Numbered from the stretch's first letter, positions 7,100 to 16,565 are shown. The stretch: DNA of 64,000 nt from Verrucomicrobiia bacterium (GCA_019634635.1 JAHCBB010000003.1:1-64000); one strand, 5' to 3'. Numbers and translations: made by a program. Notes: a model not told the origin generated them from the sequence alone.

Positions 7100-9042
7100 G
7101 GGATGGACAGGTAGGTGTAGTCCTTGAGCCCGCGCTCGTACTCGTCGAGCAGGCGCATGCCCTCGTTGGGCTTGAGGCGGTCGGAGCGGATGGCGGCGTC
7201 CACCTGGGCCTTCATCTGCCGCTTCAGCTCGCCCTCATCGTATTGCACCGCGCGGAGCGACTCGATGATGGTGTTGCCCTCGATGACCTCCTCCACGTAG
7301 TAGCCTGCCGGCTCGTCGGGCTCGAGGAACACGTGGACCTCGTTCACGCGCCCGAACAGGTTGTGGAGATCGCCCATGATGTCCTGATAGGCCCCCATCA
7401 GGAAGAACCCGAGCGGGTACGGCTCCTGGGTCTCCGCCTGGTGGCGCAACTCGTGGAGCGGCAGCGTGTCGCGCACGTCCCGCAGGTCCACGAACTTGTT
7501 GACCTGACCGTCGGAGTCGCAGGTGATGTCCACCAGCGTGCCTTCGCAGGTGGGCCGTTCCTGGAGGCGGCTCACCGGCATGATGGGAAAGAGCTGGCCG
7601 AGCGCCCAATGGTCGAGCAGGGACTGGAAGACGCTGAAGTTGCAGAGGTACTGCTGGCCCAGGGAGTCCTCGAGCCGGCGGATTTCCTCCGGCACGTAGG
7701 CCTGACCCTTGAAGCTGGCCACGACCTGCTCACAGATCTCCCAGTACAACGATTCGATCTTCGCCTTGTCGGCCAGTTCGAGCACGCCAAGGGTGAACAT
7801 CTGGTGGGCGTCCTCCTTGCGCTCCAGGGCGTCGTGAAACGCCTCGAGCTTGTTCCATCGGGCGAGGTTGTTCCGCATGTCGAGCAGCTCCCGGACGATC
7901 TGGTGCTCCTGGTCGCCGTAGGTGAAGTTCAGCGATGGGGGCGTCTTGTCTATGGCCCCGAACACCTCGACGATCAGGACGCTGTGGTGGGCGACGAGGG
8001 CGCGTCCGCTCTCGCTGACGATGTCCGGATGCGGCACCCCCTCCGCCTTGCAGACGTCGGCGGTGTAGTAGACGATGTCGTTGGTGTATTCCTGCAGCGA
8101 GTAGTTGGTGGAGCTGTCGAAGGCGCTGCGGGAGCCGTCGTAGTCCACCCCCAGGCCGCCTCCGACGTCCAGGTATGCGATCTGGAACCCCAGTTTCTGC
8201 AGTTTTGCGTAGAATCGCGCGGCCTCCTGGACCGCCTTCTTGACGGTGAGGATGTCCGGCACCTGGGAGCCGATGTGGAAATGGAGCAGGCGGAAGGCGC
8301 CGCAGAGGTTTTCCCGGCGCAGCAGGTCGGCGGCGGCCAGCAACTCGGAGGTGCTGAGTCCGAACTTGGCGTTTTCGCCCCCGCTCTCGGCCCACTTCCC
8401 GGCGCCCTTGCTGAGCAGTCGCGCCCGGATGCCGATCATCGGTTCGACGTTCATCTGGCGGGAGACGGCGATGATCTGGCGCAGTTCCTCCAGTTTCTCG
8501 ACCACGAGGATCACGGACTTGCCGAGTTTGATGCCCTGGAGCGCCAGCTTGATGAACGCGGTGTCCTTGTAGCCGTTGCAGATGATCAGCGAGCCGGGCT
8601 GATCCTGAAGCGCCATGCCGGCGTACAGTTCCGGCTTGCTGCCCACTTCGAGGCCGAAGTGGTAGGGGCGGCCCGCCTCGAGGATCTCCTCCACCACCTC
8701 CCGGAGCTGGTTGACCTTGATCGGGAACACGCCCCGGTACACCCCCTTGTAGCCGAATTCCGCGATGCTGGCGCGGAAGGCTTCGTTGAGCGCCTGGACC
8801 CGGTGGCGGAGGATGTCCTGGAACCGGATCAGCAGCGGGAACTTCAGGCCCCGGGCCCTGGCCTCCTCGATGACGTCCACCAGATCCACCTCGACCCCGT
8901 TCTGGAGCGGTTTGGCCACGACGTGCCCCTCGTCGTTGATGTCGAAGTACCCGGCGCCCCAGCGATGGACGTTGTACAGGACGCGGGCGGACTCGATGGA
9001 CCAGGTCTCGGGGGGAGATCCCGGGTCGGGGTGATCACTCAT
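7096..9042 (-). CDS. speA: biosynthetic arginine decarboxylase
   Basis: Converts L-arginine to agmatine with pyridoxal phosphate, the first step of the agmatine route to putrescine and spermidine. At 648 residues it matches the usual 630-660 length. The N-terminus has YNVHRWGAGYFDIN, the cofactor lysine is K109 in FPIKVNQ, and further on HIGSQ, YLDVGGGLGVDYDGS and SESGRA are in the order expected of fold III decarboxylases. The C-terminal region with CDSDGQ, GAYQDIMGDLHNLFG and the four-helix insertion is specific for SpeA. A good minus-strand promoter lies directly upstream, leaving a very short leader and no clear Shine-Dalgarno. The downstream membrane protein overlaps its stop codon. Confidence 0.97.
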   Translation of the reverse strand: MSDHPDPGSPPETWSIESARVLYNVHRWGAGYFDINDEGHVVAKPLQNGVEVDLVDVIEEARARGLKFPLLIRFQDILRHRVQALNEAFRASIAEFGYKGVYRGVFPIKVNQLREVVEEILEAGRPYHFGLEVGSKPELYAGMALQDQPGSLIICNGYKDTAFIKLALQGIKLGKSVILVVEKLEELRQIIAVSRQMNVEPMIGIRARLLSKGAGKWAESGGENAKFGLSTSELLAAADLLRRENLCGAFRLLHFHIGSQVPDILTVKKAVQEAARFYAKLQKLGFQIAYLDVGGGLGVDYDGSRSAFDSSTNYSLQEYTNDIVYYTADVCKAEGVPHPDIVSESGRALVAHHSVLIVEVFGAIDKTPPSLNFTYGDQEHQIVRELLDMRNNLARWNKLEAFHDALERKEDAHQMFTLGVLELADKAKIESLYWEICEQVVASFKGQAYVPEEIRRLEDSLGQQYLCNFSVFQSLLDHWALGQLFPIMPVSRLQERPTCEGTLVDITCDSDGQVNKFVDLRDVRDTLPLHELRHQAETQEPYPLGFFLMGAYQDIMGDLHNLFGRVNEVHVFLEPDEPAGYYVEEVIEGNTIIESLRAVQYDEGELKRQMKAQVDAAIRSDRLKPNEGMRLLDEYERGLKDYTYLSIP

Positions 9043-9065
9043 CGTTCTTGAGACGGACGCGCGCG

Positions 9066-9093
9066 ACTATAGGAAGGCCCCGGGCGAATTCAA
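9066..9093 (-). promoter_or_regulatory. sigma-70-like promoter for speA
   Basis: On the minus strand TTGAAT (9093-9088) and TATAGT (9071-9066) are separated by 16 bases. Transcription would start near 9059, about 17 bases before the speA ATG, giving a nearly leaderless message. This fits the lack of a visible ribosome binding site. Confidence 0.55.
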
Positions 9094-9211
9094 CGCGCGC
9101 GTGCGTGACATTCGGAGGCGGGGTGCGGGCTCCCCACATCTGGCGAGGACGCGGCACTCGCGGAGGACGCGACCGGAGTGACAACGTGAGGGCCTGAAAT
9201 CCACATCGGCC

Positions 9212-11962
9212 ATGAAAACCACATGCCTCCCGCTCCTGCTCCTGCTCGTGTTGCCCTCCAGCGTCGCCACCCTGCCGGCGGCCGCGCTCGAAGTGTTTGC
9301 CGCCTGGGACTTCAACCAGGTCCCCGGAACCCCCGAGGATACGAATGCACCGCCGCCTTCGGTGGGCGTGGGTGCCGCCCGACCCCTTGGGGGCGTCGCG
9401 GCGGGACTGGCCGCCGGGGATCCCACCGGGAGCGGTGGGCGCGGCTGGAATCTCTCCCGATTTCCCGCGCAGGGAACCGGCCCGCTGACGGCCGGGGCCC
9501 GTTTCGCCGTGAGCACTGCCGGCTGGGAGTCGCTTCAGCTTTCCTTCCGGCACCGTTTCTCGGCCCGGGCCAGTGCCGCCGTGCAAGTCCGGGTCTCCGG
9601 GGACGGCGTGGCCTTTGTCCCCGCGCTGGCGTACACGGCGCCGGGAGCGGACCGGTGGCACCTGGTGACGGTGCCGCTGGATGCCATTCCGGTGGCGGCG
9701 GACACCGCCGGCTTCGTGGTGGAGATTGTCGCCGCCTTTGCCGCCGGCACCAACCGCTACGCCGCTGCCGGCCCGTCGAGCACCTACGCGACCTCCGGGA
9801 CCTGGCGGTTTGATGACGTGGAACTGTCGGGACTTCGCACCTGGGATCCGCCCGGGGCGCCGCGGGTCGTGGTGCCGCCCACCGGTCAGTCTCTCGTCGT
9901 CGGCCAAGCGCTGCGACTTGGCGTGGGGATCTCCGGAGCGGAGCCGCTGGCGTATCAGTGGCAGTTCGACGGCGTTGATCTGCCCGGGGAGACCGGTCCA
10001 GTCCTGGAACGGGACGCCGCGGTGGCGTCCGATGCCGGCCGCTACCGGGTGGTGGTCTGGAACGGGCTCGGTGATGTAGTGAGCGACGAGGTGACGGTGT
10101 CGGTCGCCCCGCCGCCACCGCACTACGTGGTGATGGACTGTGGTGCCCTGCACGCGCGGGTGATCGGACCCGATTTTGCCTGGCCTGGCCTTGAGAAGCC
10201 GGTGCGGATCGAGGGCATCGTGACGACCCATGCCAGCCTGGCGACAGCGGAGCACCGGCTATTCTTCCTGCAGGACGCCACCGGGGGCGTGGCGGTCTGG
10301 TGGCGGGGCGCCGGTGCCGCTGGTGAGGCGTTGCCGGAGGCGGGATCCCGCGTCCGGGTGGTGGGGCCGGTCGTACAGACCGCAGGGATGCTTCGGGTGG
10401 CGCCCGAGGTGGGTAACGCGAGCCATTCCGTGACGGTGCTTGAAACGGGCCTGGCGCTCCCGGAACCGGTGGAGTTCGACTGGGATTGGGGTGAGGACCC
10501 GGTGCGACTGGAGGCGCTGGAAGGCCGGCGGGTCCGGGTGTCGGCGGTGACCCTGGATGTCCGCACACCGTTGTTTCCCGGGCGCGGCGCCAACCTCACG
10601 CTGACTTCCGTGGACACGCGCCGCACGGTGGTGCTGCGGGTCGAGGGCAATACCGCCGGTGCCTGGGTGGATCTGGCCGGACAGCCCAAGCCGGTGGGGG
10701 CCTTCACCGTCACGGGTGTCTGGGCGCAGAGCGACACTTCGCGACCGTACACCACCGGGTACCATCTGGTGCCGACACGGTTTGCCGACCTGATTCCGGA
10801 TGGACGCCCGCCCGAGGTGGAATGGACGGTCCAGTTGGTGGACCTGCAGCGCCGGGGCGATGCGCAGACCAATGCGTTTTCCGAGCAGGTGCTGCGCCCG
10901 GGCGAGGGAATCCGGTTGCAGGCGACGTTTGTGGAGGATCAGGGAGCGGTGGCGCCGTCCGGGGAGGACCTGGTTCCGGAGGGAGCCGTGCTGGATTGGG
11001 GCACCCCCGAGGTTCTCGAGGATGGACGCCATCGCCTGAAGGCCGGTTTGCGGTGGACGGCGACGACGGCGCATGCGGGTCGCCTTCATCGGATTCGGAT
11101 TGCGGCTGCGGGCCCGGGCGCCGTCCGACGGCTGAACGGGAGCGTGTATGTGCCGTCGGCAGCCGAGCAAGGGATCGTGATCACCGAATTCTTCGCCAAT
11201 CCCCCGGTGCGGCCCGGGGCGGCCGGGTTCAATCCGCTTCATCGCGAGGAGTGGCCTCCCTCCGATGCGGCTCTCGCCGGGCGGATCGCCTCGTGGGACG
11301 AATTTGTCGAACTTGTCAACCTGGGGACCGTCCCCGTGGATCTGGGCGGCTGGACCCTTGCGGACGCCACCCGGACTCGGGCATGGATGGATCCCGGCGC
11401 CCCAACATCCCGGCTGCCCGCGGGCGCGGCGTTGGTCTGGTATGGGGGGCCTGTGGGTTCACATCCACCGCAGCTCCCGGTTGTGGCTGTTCCCGCGTTG
11501 CTTGCCGGATCCACCGGGTCCAGCGCCGACGGCCTGGGGCTCAACAACACCGGCGACACCCTGGTGCTGCGCAATGCGGCGGGGCATCTCATCGAGCGCA
11601 TCGTGTACACGGCGCGACAGATTCCCGCGGCGGGATCGTTGGTCCGCTGGCCGATTCCGGAGGGCGACTGGGGCGCGCAATCAAACCTGGATGGCGGCCT
11701 GTTGGCGACCCCGGGGCTGCCGCCTGTTGGGGAGATTTGGGTTGCCGGGGGGGCGGTCCCAACCCTCGAACTGCGGGTTGACGTTGTGGATGGATTGCTC
11801 CGGCTCCAGTGGGCTTCGCACGAAGGGGCCGCGATTTGTGATCTCCATGCCGCAGCAAGTCCCGACGGACCCTGGGCCCGGCTTGCGGAGGGGTTGGAGG
11901 ATTCAGAAATCACGTTGGAGCCCGGGGATGTCTCCCAGTTTTATCAAGTGCGTCTTCGGTGA
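9212..11962 (+). CDS. large secreted protein with Ig-like and lamin-tail domains
   Basis: A 916-residue exported protein. Residues 1-26 are a signal peptide (MKTTCLPLLLLLVLP). Residues 27-210 form a jelly-roll-like module (WDFNQ start, WRFDDVELSG end). An immunoglobulin-like domain spans about 218-297 (QSLVVGQALRLGV, AYQWQFDG, GRYRVVVWNG). A region around 310-520 resembles the OB-fold module found in many extracellular nucleases (VRIEGIVTT, RLFFLQDATGGVAVWW), but no nuclease catalytic domain follows. A lamin-tail domain begins near 654 (GIVITEFFANPP) and includes WDEFVELVNLG and LGGWTLADA. The last 80 residues are a beta module (LELRVDVVDGLLRLQW) common at the C-terminus of verrucomicrobial exoproteins. 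It is divergent from speA. A substrate-binding or surface role is likely; no enzymatic function can be assigned. Confidence 0.82.
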   Translation: MKTTCLPLLLLLVLPSSVATLPAAALEVFAAWDFNQVPGTPEDTNAPPPSVGVGAARPLGGVAAGLAAGDPTGSGGRGWNLSRFPAQGTGPLTAGARFAVSTAGWESLQLSFRHRFSARASAAVQVRVSGDGVAFVPALAYTAPGADRWHLVTVPLDAIPVAADTAGFVVEIVAAFAAGTNRYAAAGPSSTYATSGTWRFDDVELSGLRTWDPPGAPRVVVPPTGQSLVVGQALRLGVGISGAEPLAYQWQFDGVDLPGETGPVLERDAAVASDAGRYRVVVWNGLGDVVSDEVTVSVAPPPPHYVVMDCGALHARVIGPDFAWPGLEKPVRIEGIVTTHASLATAEHRLFFLQDATGGVAVWWRGAGAAGEALPEAGSRVRVVGPVVQTAGMLRVAPEVGNASHSVTVLETGLALPEPVEFDWDWGEDPVRLEALEGRRVRVSAVTLDVRTPLFPGRGANLTLTSVDTRRTVVLRVEGNTAGAWVDLAGQPKPVGAFTVTGVWAQSDTSRPYTTGYHLVPTRFADLIPDGRPPEVEWTVQLVDLQRRGDAQTNAFSEQVLRPGEGIRLQATFVEDQGAVAPSGEDLVPEGAVLDWGTPEVLEDGRHRLKAGLRWTATTAHAGRLHRIRIAAAGPGAVRRLNGSVYVPSAAEQGIVITEFFANPPVRPGAAGFNPLHREEWPPSDAALAGRIASWDEFVELVNLGTVPVDLGGWTLADATRTRAWMDPGAPTSRLPAGAALVWYGGPVGSHPPQLPVVAVPALLAGSTGSSADGLGLNNTGDTLVLRNAAGHLIERIVYTARQIPAAGSLVRWPIPEGDWGAQSNLDGGLLATPGLPPVGEIWVAGGAVPTLELRVDVVDGLLRLQWASHEGAAICDLHAAASPDGPWARLAEGLEDSEITLEPGDVSQFYQVRLR

Positions 11963-12000
11963 ACGCGCGAGGGCGGCGCAATGCCGGATCGGGCTTCTGC

Positions 12001-12361
12001 GCGACCCTGCCTCTTTCGATTGGTAGGGACGCGCTCCTGCGTGTCCGAAACTTCTCCCGTCGGGCGTGTGGAGTGACAGCGGGGATCGAGGGGAGGTCTT
12101 GGCGTCGGGTGCTTCCCGGCGTTCCCCGTCGCTGGCCCGCGAGCGCAGCGGAGTTGATCAGGGTCGCGGTGAAACACGCCCCTACCTCTGTCGATTGGTA
12201 GACCCGCTCCTCCACGTCCGAAACATATTCCGACGAGCGTGTGGAGTGACAGCGGGGATCGGGGGCAGCACTGGGGTGGTGGATCTTCCCGCGTTCCCGG
12301 TGGCGTTGTCCACGGGCGCCGGCGGCGTTGATCAGGGTTTCGGATGGAACGCGACCCTGCC
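12001..12361. repeat. intergenic repeat, two diverged tandem copies
   Basis: The 454-base gap between 11962 and 12417 is filled by two copies of a unit of about 170-190 bases. Both copies contain TCGATTGGTAG, then CGTCCGAAAC or GTGTCCGAAAC, then GCGTGTGGAGTGACAGCGGG (starting 12064 and 12237), and later GTTGATCAGGG. GCGACCCTGCC occurs at 12001-12011 and again at 12351-12361, framing the block. The copies differ by many substitutions and small indels. I see no supported coding frame in the gap. Confidence 0.7.
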
Positions 12362-12416
12362 CAATTGAGTGGGCGCGTCTTGCGGGTTTGGATGGGGTTC
12401 CTCAGGGTGTCGCCCG

Positions 12417-14147
12417 ATGAGTTTGCTGCCCTTTGGAGATCTGCCTGTCCACACCCCGCGACGCTTTGTTCCGCCGGGGGTGGACCTGGGGGACTGGAGT
12501 GCCATTGAGCCGTTGTTTGATCGGCTGGAGGCCCGGGCCGCCGGGTGTCGGACCCTTCCGGAGTTCGAGCAATGGCTCCTGGACTGGGGGGAACTGGCCG
12601 CGGCGGTGGACGAGGAGGGGGCCCGTCGGTACATCGCCATGACCTGCCACACCGAGGATCCGGAGGCGGAGCGGGCCTACCTGAACTTCGTCGAGCACCT
12701 CGAGCCGGCGCTGAAGCCGCGGCGGTTCGCCCTGGCGCGCGCCTACCTGGCGCATCCGCAACGGGCATCGCTGCCCAAGGACCGCTACGGTGTGTTTGAT
12801 CGCGACACCGCGCTGCTTGTGGAGCTTTATCGGGACGCCAACGTGCCGCTCGAGACCGCGGAGGCGCGGCTGGGGAACGATTACAACAAGCTGACCGGCT
12901 CGTTGACCGTCCAGTTCCGGGGTGAGGAGCGGACCCTGGTGGCGATGGGGCGCCATCAGGAGGAAACCGACCGGGCGCTGCGGGAGGAGGCATGGCGCGC
13001 GGTGGCGGACCGGCGGTTGCTGGAGCGGGGCCGGTTCGAGCAACTGTTCACCGATCTGGTGTCCCTGCGCGGGCAGATGGCGGCCAACGCCGGCTTTGCG
13101 AACTACCGCGACCATGCCTTCCGTCTCCGCGGGCGTTTCGACTACGGGCCGGCCGACTGCGAGCGGTTTCACGATGCGATCGAGGCCGAGATCATGCCGG
13201 TGGTGCGCGAGTTGCAGGCGCGGCGGCGCGAGCAGCTCGGTCTCGACACCTTGCGTCCCTGGGACCTGGCGGTGGACCCCTTGAGCCGGCCGCCATTGCG
13301 GCCGTTTGAGGATACCGGGCTCTTGGAGCGCGCGACCGAGGGCCTCCTTGGGCGGCTGGACCCGGACCTGGCGAAGGAGTTCCGGATCCTGCGCGACCTG
13401 CGGTTGCTGGATCTTGCGAATCGCAAGGGCAAGGCCCCCGGCGGCTATCAGAGCACCCTGTCGGAATCGCGCCTGCCCTTCATTTTCATGAATGCGGTGG
13501 GCCTCCAGCGTGACGTGGAGACCCTCCTGCACGAGGCGGGTCACGCCTTCCATGCCCTGGCGACCCGCGACGAGCCGCTGTACGCCTACCGCAGCGCCCC
13601 GATCGAGTTTTGCGAGGTGGCGTCCATGGCCATGGAGCTGCTGGGCGCGCCGCACCTGGACGTCTTTTATTCCGAGCCTGAAGCCCGCCGCGCGCGCCGG
13701 ACCCACCTTGAAGGCGTCATTGGCTCCTTCCCCTGGATTGCCACGGTGGATGCCTTCCAGCACTGGGTGTACACCCACCCCGGGCATGGCCCGGACGATC
13801 GGGCGGCGGCCTGGACCCGCCTGATGGAGCGGTTTGGCGGTGATGTGGACTGGAGCGGACTCGAGGACGTCCGTGCCCACCTGTGGCATCGTCAGCTCCA
13901 CGTCTTCCTGTATCCGTTCTACTACGTCGAGTACGGCATCGCCCAGCTCGGCGCCCTTCAGGTGTGGGCCAATGCGGCGGTGGATCGGTCCAAGGCGCTT
14001 GCCGATTACAAGGCGGCGCTGGCCTTGGGCGGGACGCGTCCGCTCCCTGAACTCTTTGCCCGTGCGGGTTGCCGGTTTGACTTCAGCCGCGAGACGCTGC
14101 GCCCGCTCACGGCGCGGGTGCGGCAGGAACTGGCAACACTGGATTGA
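12417..14147 (+). CDS. M3-family zinc metallopeptidase (oligoendopeptidase-like)
   Basis: A 576-residue cytoplasmic peptidase of the thimet oligopeptidase/PepF family, which cuts short peptides. The zinc motif HEAGH is at residues 372-376 in LLHEAGHAFHAL, with the third ligand glutamate in FCEVASMAMELL about 26 residues later. Other family features are DYNKLTGSL and the helical N-terminal region, the conserved LPFIFMNAVG before the active site and a C-terminal FYYVEYGIAQLGALQVW. There is no signal peptide. The ATG at 12417 is preferred over a start 16 codons upstream, which reads into the intergenic repeat. A rhomboid protease gene follows 34 bases downstream. Confidence 0.9.
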   Translation: MSLLPFGDLPVHTPRRFVPPGVDLGDWSAIEPLFDRLEARAAGCRTLPEFEQWLLDWGELAAAVDEEGARRYIAMTCHTEDPEAERAYLNFVEHLEPALKPRRFALARAYLAHPQRASLPKDRYGVFDRDTALLVELYRDANVPLETAEARLGNDYNKLTGSLTVQFRGEERTLVAMGRHQEETDRALREEAWRAVADRRLLERGRFEQLFTDLVSLRGQMAANAGFANYRDHAFRLRGRFDYGPADCERFHDAIEAEIMPVVRELQARRREQLGLDTLRPWDLAVDPLSRPPLRPFEDTGLLERATEGLLGRLDPDLAKEFRILRDLRLLDLANRKGKAPGGYQSTLSESRLPFIFMNAVGLQRDVETLLHEAGHAFHALATRDEPLYAYRSAPIEFCEVASMAMELLGAPHLDVFYSEPEARRARRTHLEGVIGSFPWIATVDAFQHWVYTHPGHGPDDRAAAWTRLMERFGGDVDWSGLEDVRAHLWHRQLHVFLYPFYYVEYGIAQLGALQVWANAAVDRSKALADYKAALALGGTRPLPELFARAGCRFDFSRETLRPLTARVRQELATLD

Positions 14148-14181
14148 ACCGGATCGGTCCGGGGCTACTCTCGGGCACGCG

Positions 14182-15093
14182 ATGCTTGCTGATCGGGGAT
14201 ACATGAGGGAGCCGTCCTGGCGGGGCGGGTGGTCGCTGACGGTGGTCTTGATCGTTGCCAATGTGGCGACGTTCGTCCTGCAGCTCGCCCTGGAGCGATT
14301 CGCCCCCGCGATTCCCTTCGAAGAGTACCTCGCCTTGAGCCTTCCGGGCATCCGGCATGGCTACTTGTGGCAGGTGCTGACGTTCCAGTTCCTGCACGGC
14401 GGGGTGCTGCATCTGCTGCTCAACTGCTGGGCGCTTTATGTCTTCGGCCGGGAACTGGAGGACTTCCTGGGCCGGGCGTCGTTTCTCAAGCTCTACCTGT
14501 TCAGCGGCGTGCTTGGCGGCGTGATCCAGCTGGCGTGCGCGTGGATTTCCCCCCGCTATTTCGGGGGTCTGTTGGTCGGCGCTTCTGCGGGCGTTTTTGG
14601 CCTGGTCGCCGCCTACGCGGCTCTCTTTCCCGAGCGGCAGCTCACGATCCTATTGTTCTTCATCCTCCCGGTGACCCTGCGGGCGAAGATGCTTCTTTTC
14701 TGGGGTGCGGTGCTTGCGGTGGTCGGTGCGCTGATGCCGGGCGGCAACGTCGCTCATGCGGCGCATCTTGGAGGCATGCTGGGCGGTCTGCTCTTCCTCA
14801 ACGTCTCCGGCCGTTCGTCCGGCGACGGCCTGTCCGCGCTCTGGGCCCGCTTTCGGCCCCGCTGGAACCCTCCGTCCCGCCCCCCCGGTCCGGGGGATTC
14901 CTGGCAGCGCCTCGATCGGGGCGGTCCGGCAGGCCGTCCGGGGTCGCGTCCGCCCCCGGTGGGACCGGACCAGTTCATGGCCGAGGAGGTGGACCCGATC
15001 CTCGAAAAAATCGCCGCTCACGGCATCCACAGCCTGACCCAGCGCGAACGGGAGATCCTGGAAAAGGCCCGGGCCCGCATGGGCCGGAGGTAG
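14182..15093 (+). CDS. rhomboid intramembrane serine protease
   Basis: A 303-residue membrane protease of the rhomboid family, which cuts transmembrane segments of substrate proteins inside the membrane. Six or seven hydrophobic segments occupy residues 15-215. The catalytic serine is S135 in GASAGVFG and the catalytic histidine lies in AHAAHLGGMLGG (H192 or H195). FLHGGVLHLLLNCWALYVFG is the conserved L1/TM2 region. After the membrane core a proline-rich linker (about 225-265) leads to a soluble tail with ILEKIAAHGIHSLTQREREIL, a small helical domain often found behind bacterial rhomboids. Start chosen at the ATG at 14182; another ATG seven codons later is possible. Confidence 0.93.
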   Translation: MLADRGYMREPSWRGGWSLTVVLIVANVATFVLQLALERFAPAIPFEEYLALSLPGIRHGYLWQVLTFQFLHGGVLHLLLNCWALYVFGRELEDFLGRASFLKLYLFSGVLGGVIQLACAWISPRYFGGLLVGASAGVFGLVAAYAALFPERQLTILLFFILPVTLRAKMLLFWGAVLAVVGALMPGGNVAHAAHLGGMLGGLLFLNVSGRSSGDGLSALWARFRPRWNPPSRPPGPGDSWQRLDRGGPAGRPGSRPPPVGPDQFMAEEVDPILEKIAAHGIHSLTQREREILEKARARMGRR

Positions 15094-15233
15094 GTGGTTC
15101 GGCGGCTTCGGGGGCACCTCCTTGGGCCGCCGGACCGATCCCGATCAGCGTCGGTCCGGCGTCGGTTCGCGGCATTTGGGCATTTGGGCTTTGAAATTCC
15201 GGCCCGGTCTCCGGAGTCTTTCGGGCACCACTT

Positions 15234-16316
15234 ATGGACCGCCGTCAATTCCTGCTTCGCTCCGCCTCCGCCGCCCTGGTCGCCGCGTCGCCCGCTGTGG
15301 GACAAGCGGCCGAGGCGGCTGCCCCACGGTTGCTGGATCGCAACGGCGACCCAATTCCGCTGGGCATGGACAACTTTGCGGTCCGCGCCCTCGGCCTGAA
15401 GGGACGCGACCTGGTGGATTACGCGGCGGCGCTGCGTCTGGACACCCTGTTCATCACCGACCTGCCGGCCCTGGGCACTCTCGATCCCGGAGCCGTCGCC
15501 GCGCTTCGGAAGTACGCCGCGGACCAGGGACTGGCCCTGCTCCTGGGCTCCTGGAGCATCTGCCCGACCTCCAAGACGTTCAAAAACGACTGGGGCACCG
15601 CCGAGGAACATCTTGCGCTGGGGATCCGCCTTTCCCAAGCGGCCGGATCGCCCGCATTCCGCGTGGTGCTCGGCAGCCGTGAGGACCGTCGGACCCCCGG
15701 CGGGATTGAGGCCCGCATTGCGGACACGGTACGCGTTTTGAAGTCGCAGCGGAGCGTTGCCCTGGATCACGGGGTCAAGCTGGCGATTGAAAACCACGCG
15801 GGCGACATGACCGCGACCGAACTGGCGGGGCTGGTCGAAGCGGCCGGCCCCGACTATGTGGGCGTCAATCTGGACTCGGGCAATGCCCTGTGGACGCTTG
15901 AGGATCCGTTGGAGTCCCTGGAAATCCTGGGACGCTACACACTGACCACCAGCCTGCGCGATTCAGCGGTCTGGCAGACGGACAAGGGATGCAAGGTGCA
16001 GTGGACCGCCTTTGGTGAAGGTGGCTGCATTGATCAAAAGCGCTTCTTCGAACGGTTTGCCCAGTTGTGTCCGGGAGTGGCGGTCAATGTGGAGACCATC
16101 GGCGGGTTCGCGGCCGAGTTCCCCTATCTGGACCCCGAGTTTTGGACCGCCTTCCCGAAGAAGCCTGCGTCGGAGTTTGCCCGATTTCTTGCGATTGCCC
16201 GGCGGGGGCAACCGGTACCGCCGGACGGGCTGTCGGATCGCGAGCGGCAGGAGGGCGAGTTGCGGCGAAGCCTGGAGTACCTCCGGGATGTCATCGGTCT
16301 GGGTACGCGCTCGTGA
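15234..16316 (+). CDS. Tat-exported sugar phosphate isomerase/epimerase-like TIM barrel
   Basis: A 360-residue protein with a twin-arginine signal (DRRQFLLRSASAAL at residues 2-15, cleavage near GQAAEA), so probably exported folded. The rest is a xylose-isomerase-like TIM barrel: LAIENHAGDM near residue 184, GVNLDSGNAL near 208, and VNVETIGGF near 284 carry the acidic and histidine residues that usually bind a divalent metal in this family. The substrate cannot be read from sequence; family members are often annotated as sugar phosphate isomerases or epimerases. It stands alone, 140 bases after the rhomboid gene, with an ISL3 relic on the opposite strand immediately downstream. Confidence 0.82.
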   Translation: MDRRQFLLRSASAALVAASPAVGQAAEAAAPRLLDRNGDPIPLGMDNFAVRALGLKGRDLVDYAAALRLDTLFITDLPALGTLDPGAVAALRKYAADQGLALLLGSWSICPTSKTFKNDWGTAEEHLALGIRLSQAAGSPAFRVVLGSREDRRTPGGIEARIADTVRVLKSQRSVALDHGVKLAIENHAGDMTATELAGLVEAAGPDYVGVNLDSGNALWTLEDPLESLEILGRYTLTTSLRDSAVWQTDKGCKVQWTAFGEGGCIDQKRFFERFAQLCPGVAVNVETIGGFAAEFPYLDPEFWTAFPKKPASEFARFLAIARRGQPVPPDGLSDRERQEGELRRSLEYLRDVIGLGTRS

Positions 16317-16334
16317 AAGCGTCCCCGGCATCCG

Positions 16335-16565
16335 TAGGACCGCGAGGTGACGTGGGGGACGTGGCCGCTGATATCGCACTCGCAGTGGTGGAAGTTGAGG
16401 TGGCGCCAGGAGTGCATCTCCGTGTCCTGCACCGGGCGGTCCTTGCCGGAATCCGGGCGGGGAAGGCCGCTGCGCGACGGCAAATCCAGAGCGATATCCA
16501 AGCGCTGCCGTTCGGGGTCGAAACGCACGTCCATCACCTGCCAGGGCGTCCCCGCAACCCCAGGG
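16335..16565 (-). pseudogene. ISL3-family transposase fragment
   Basis: On the minus strand the translation reads PWQVMDVRFDPERQRLDIAL, then VQDTEMHSWRHLNF and GHVPHVTS, which is the N-terminal zinc-finger region of ISL3 transposases (W-x-V-x-x-V-x-F-D, then VHDT-WRHLDFF and A-R-x-P-R-V). The CP-x-C zinc-binding cysteines are degraded to RPDS and only about 75 residues survive; the DDE catalytic domain is absent. No terminal inverted repeats are visible. It marks an old insertion between the TIM-barrel gene and the RAYT gene. Confidence 0.65.

Noticed and set aside
7243..9051. Plus-strand open frame of about 600 codons opposite speA
   Set aside because: Mirror of a conserved enzyme; the translation has no recognisable domain.
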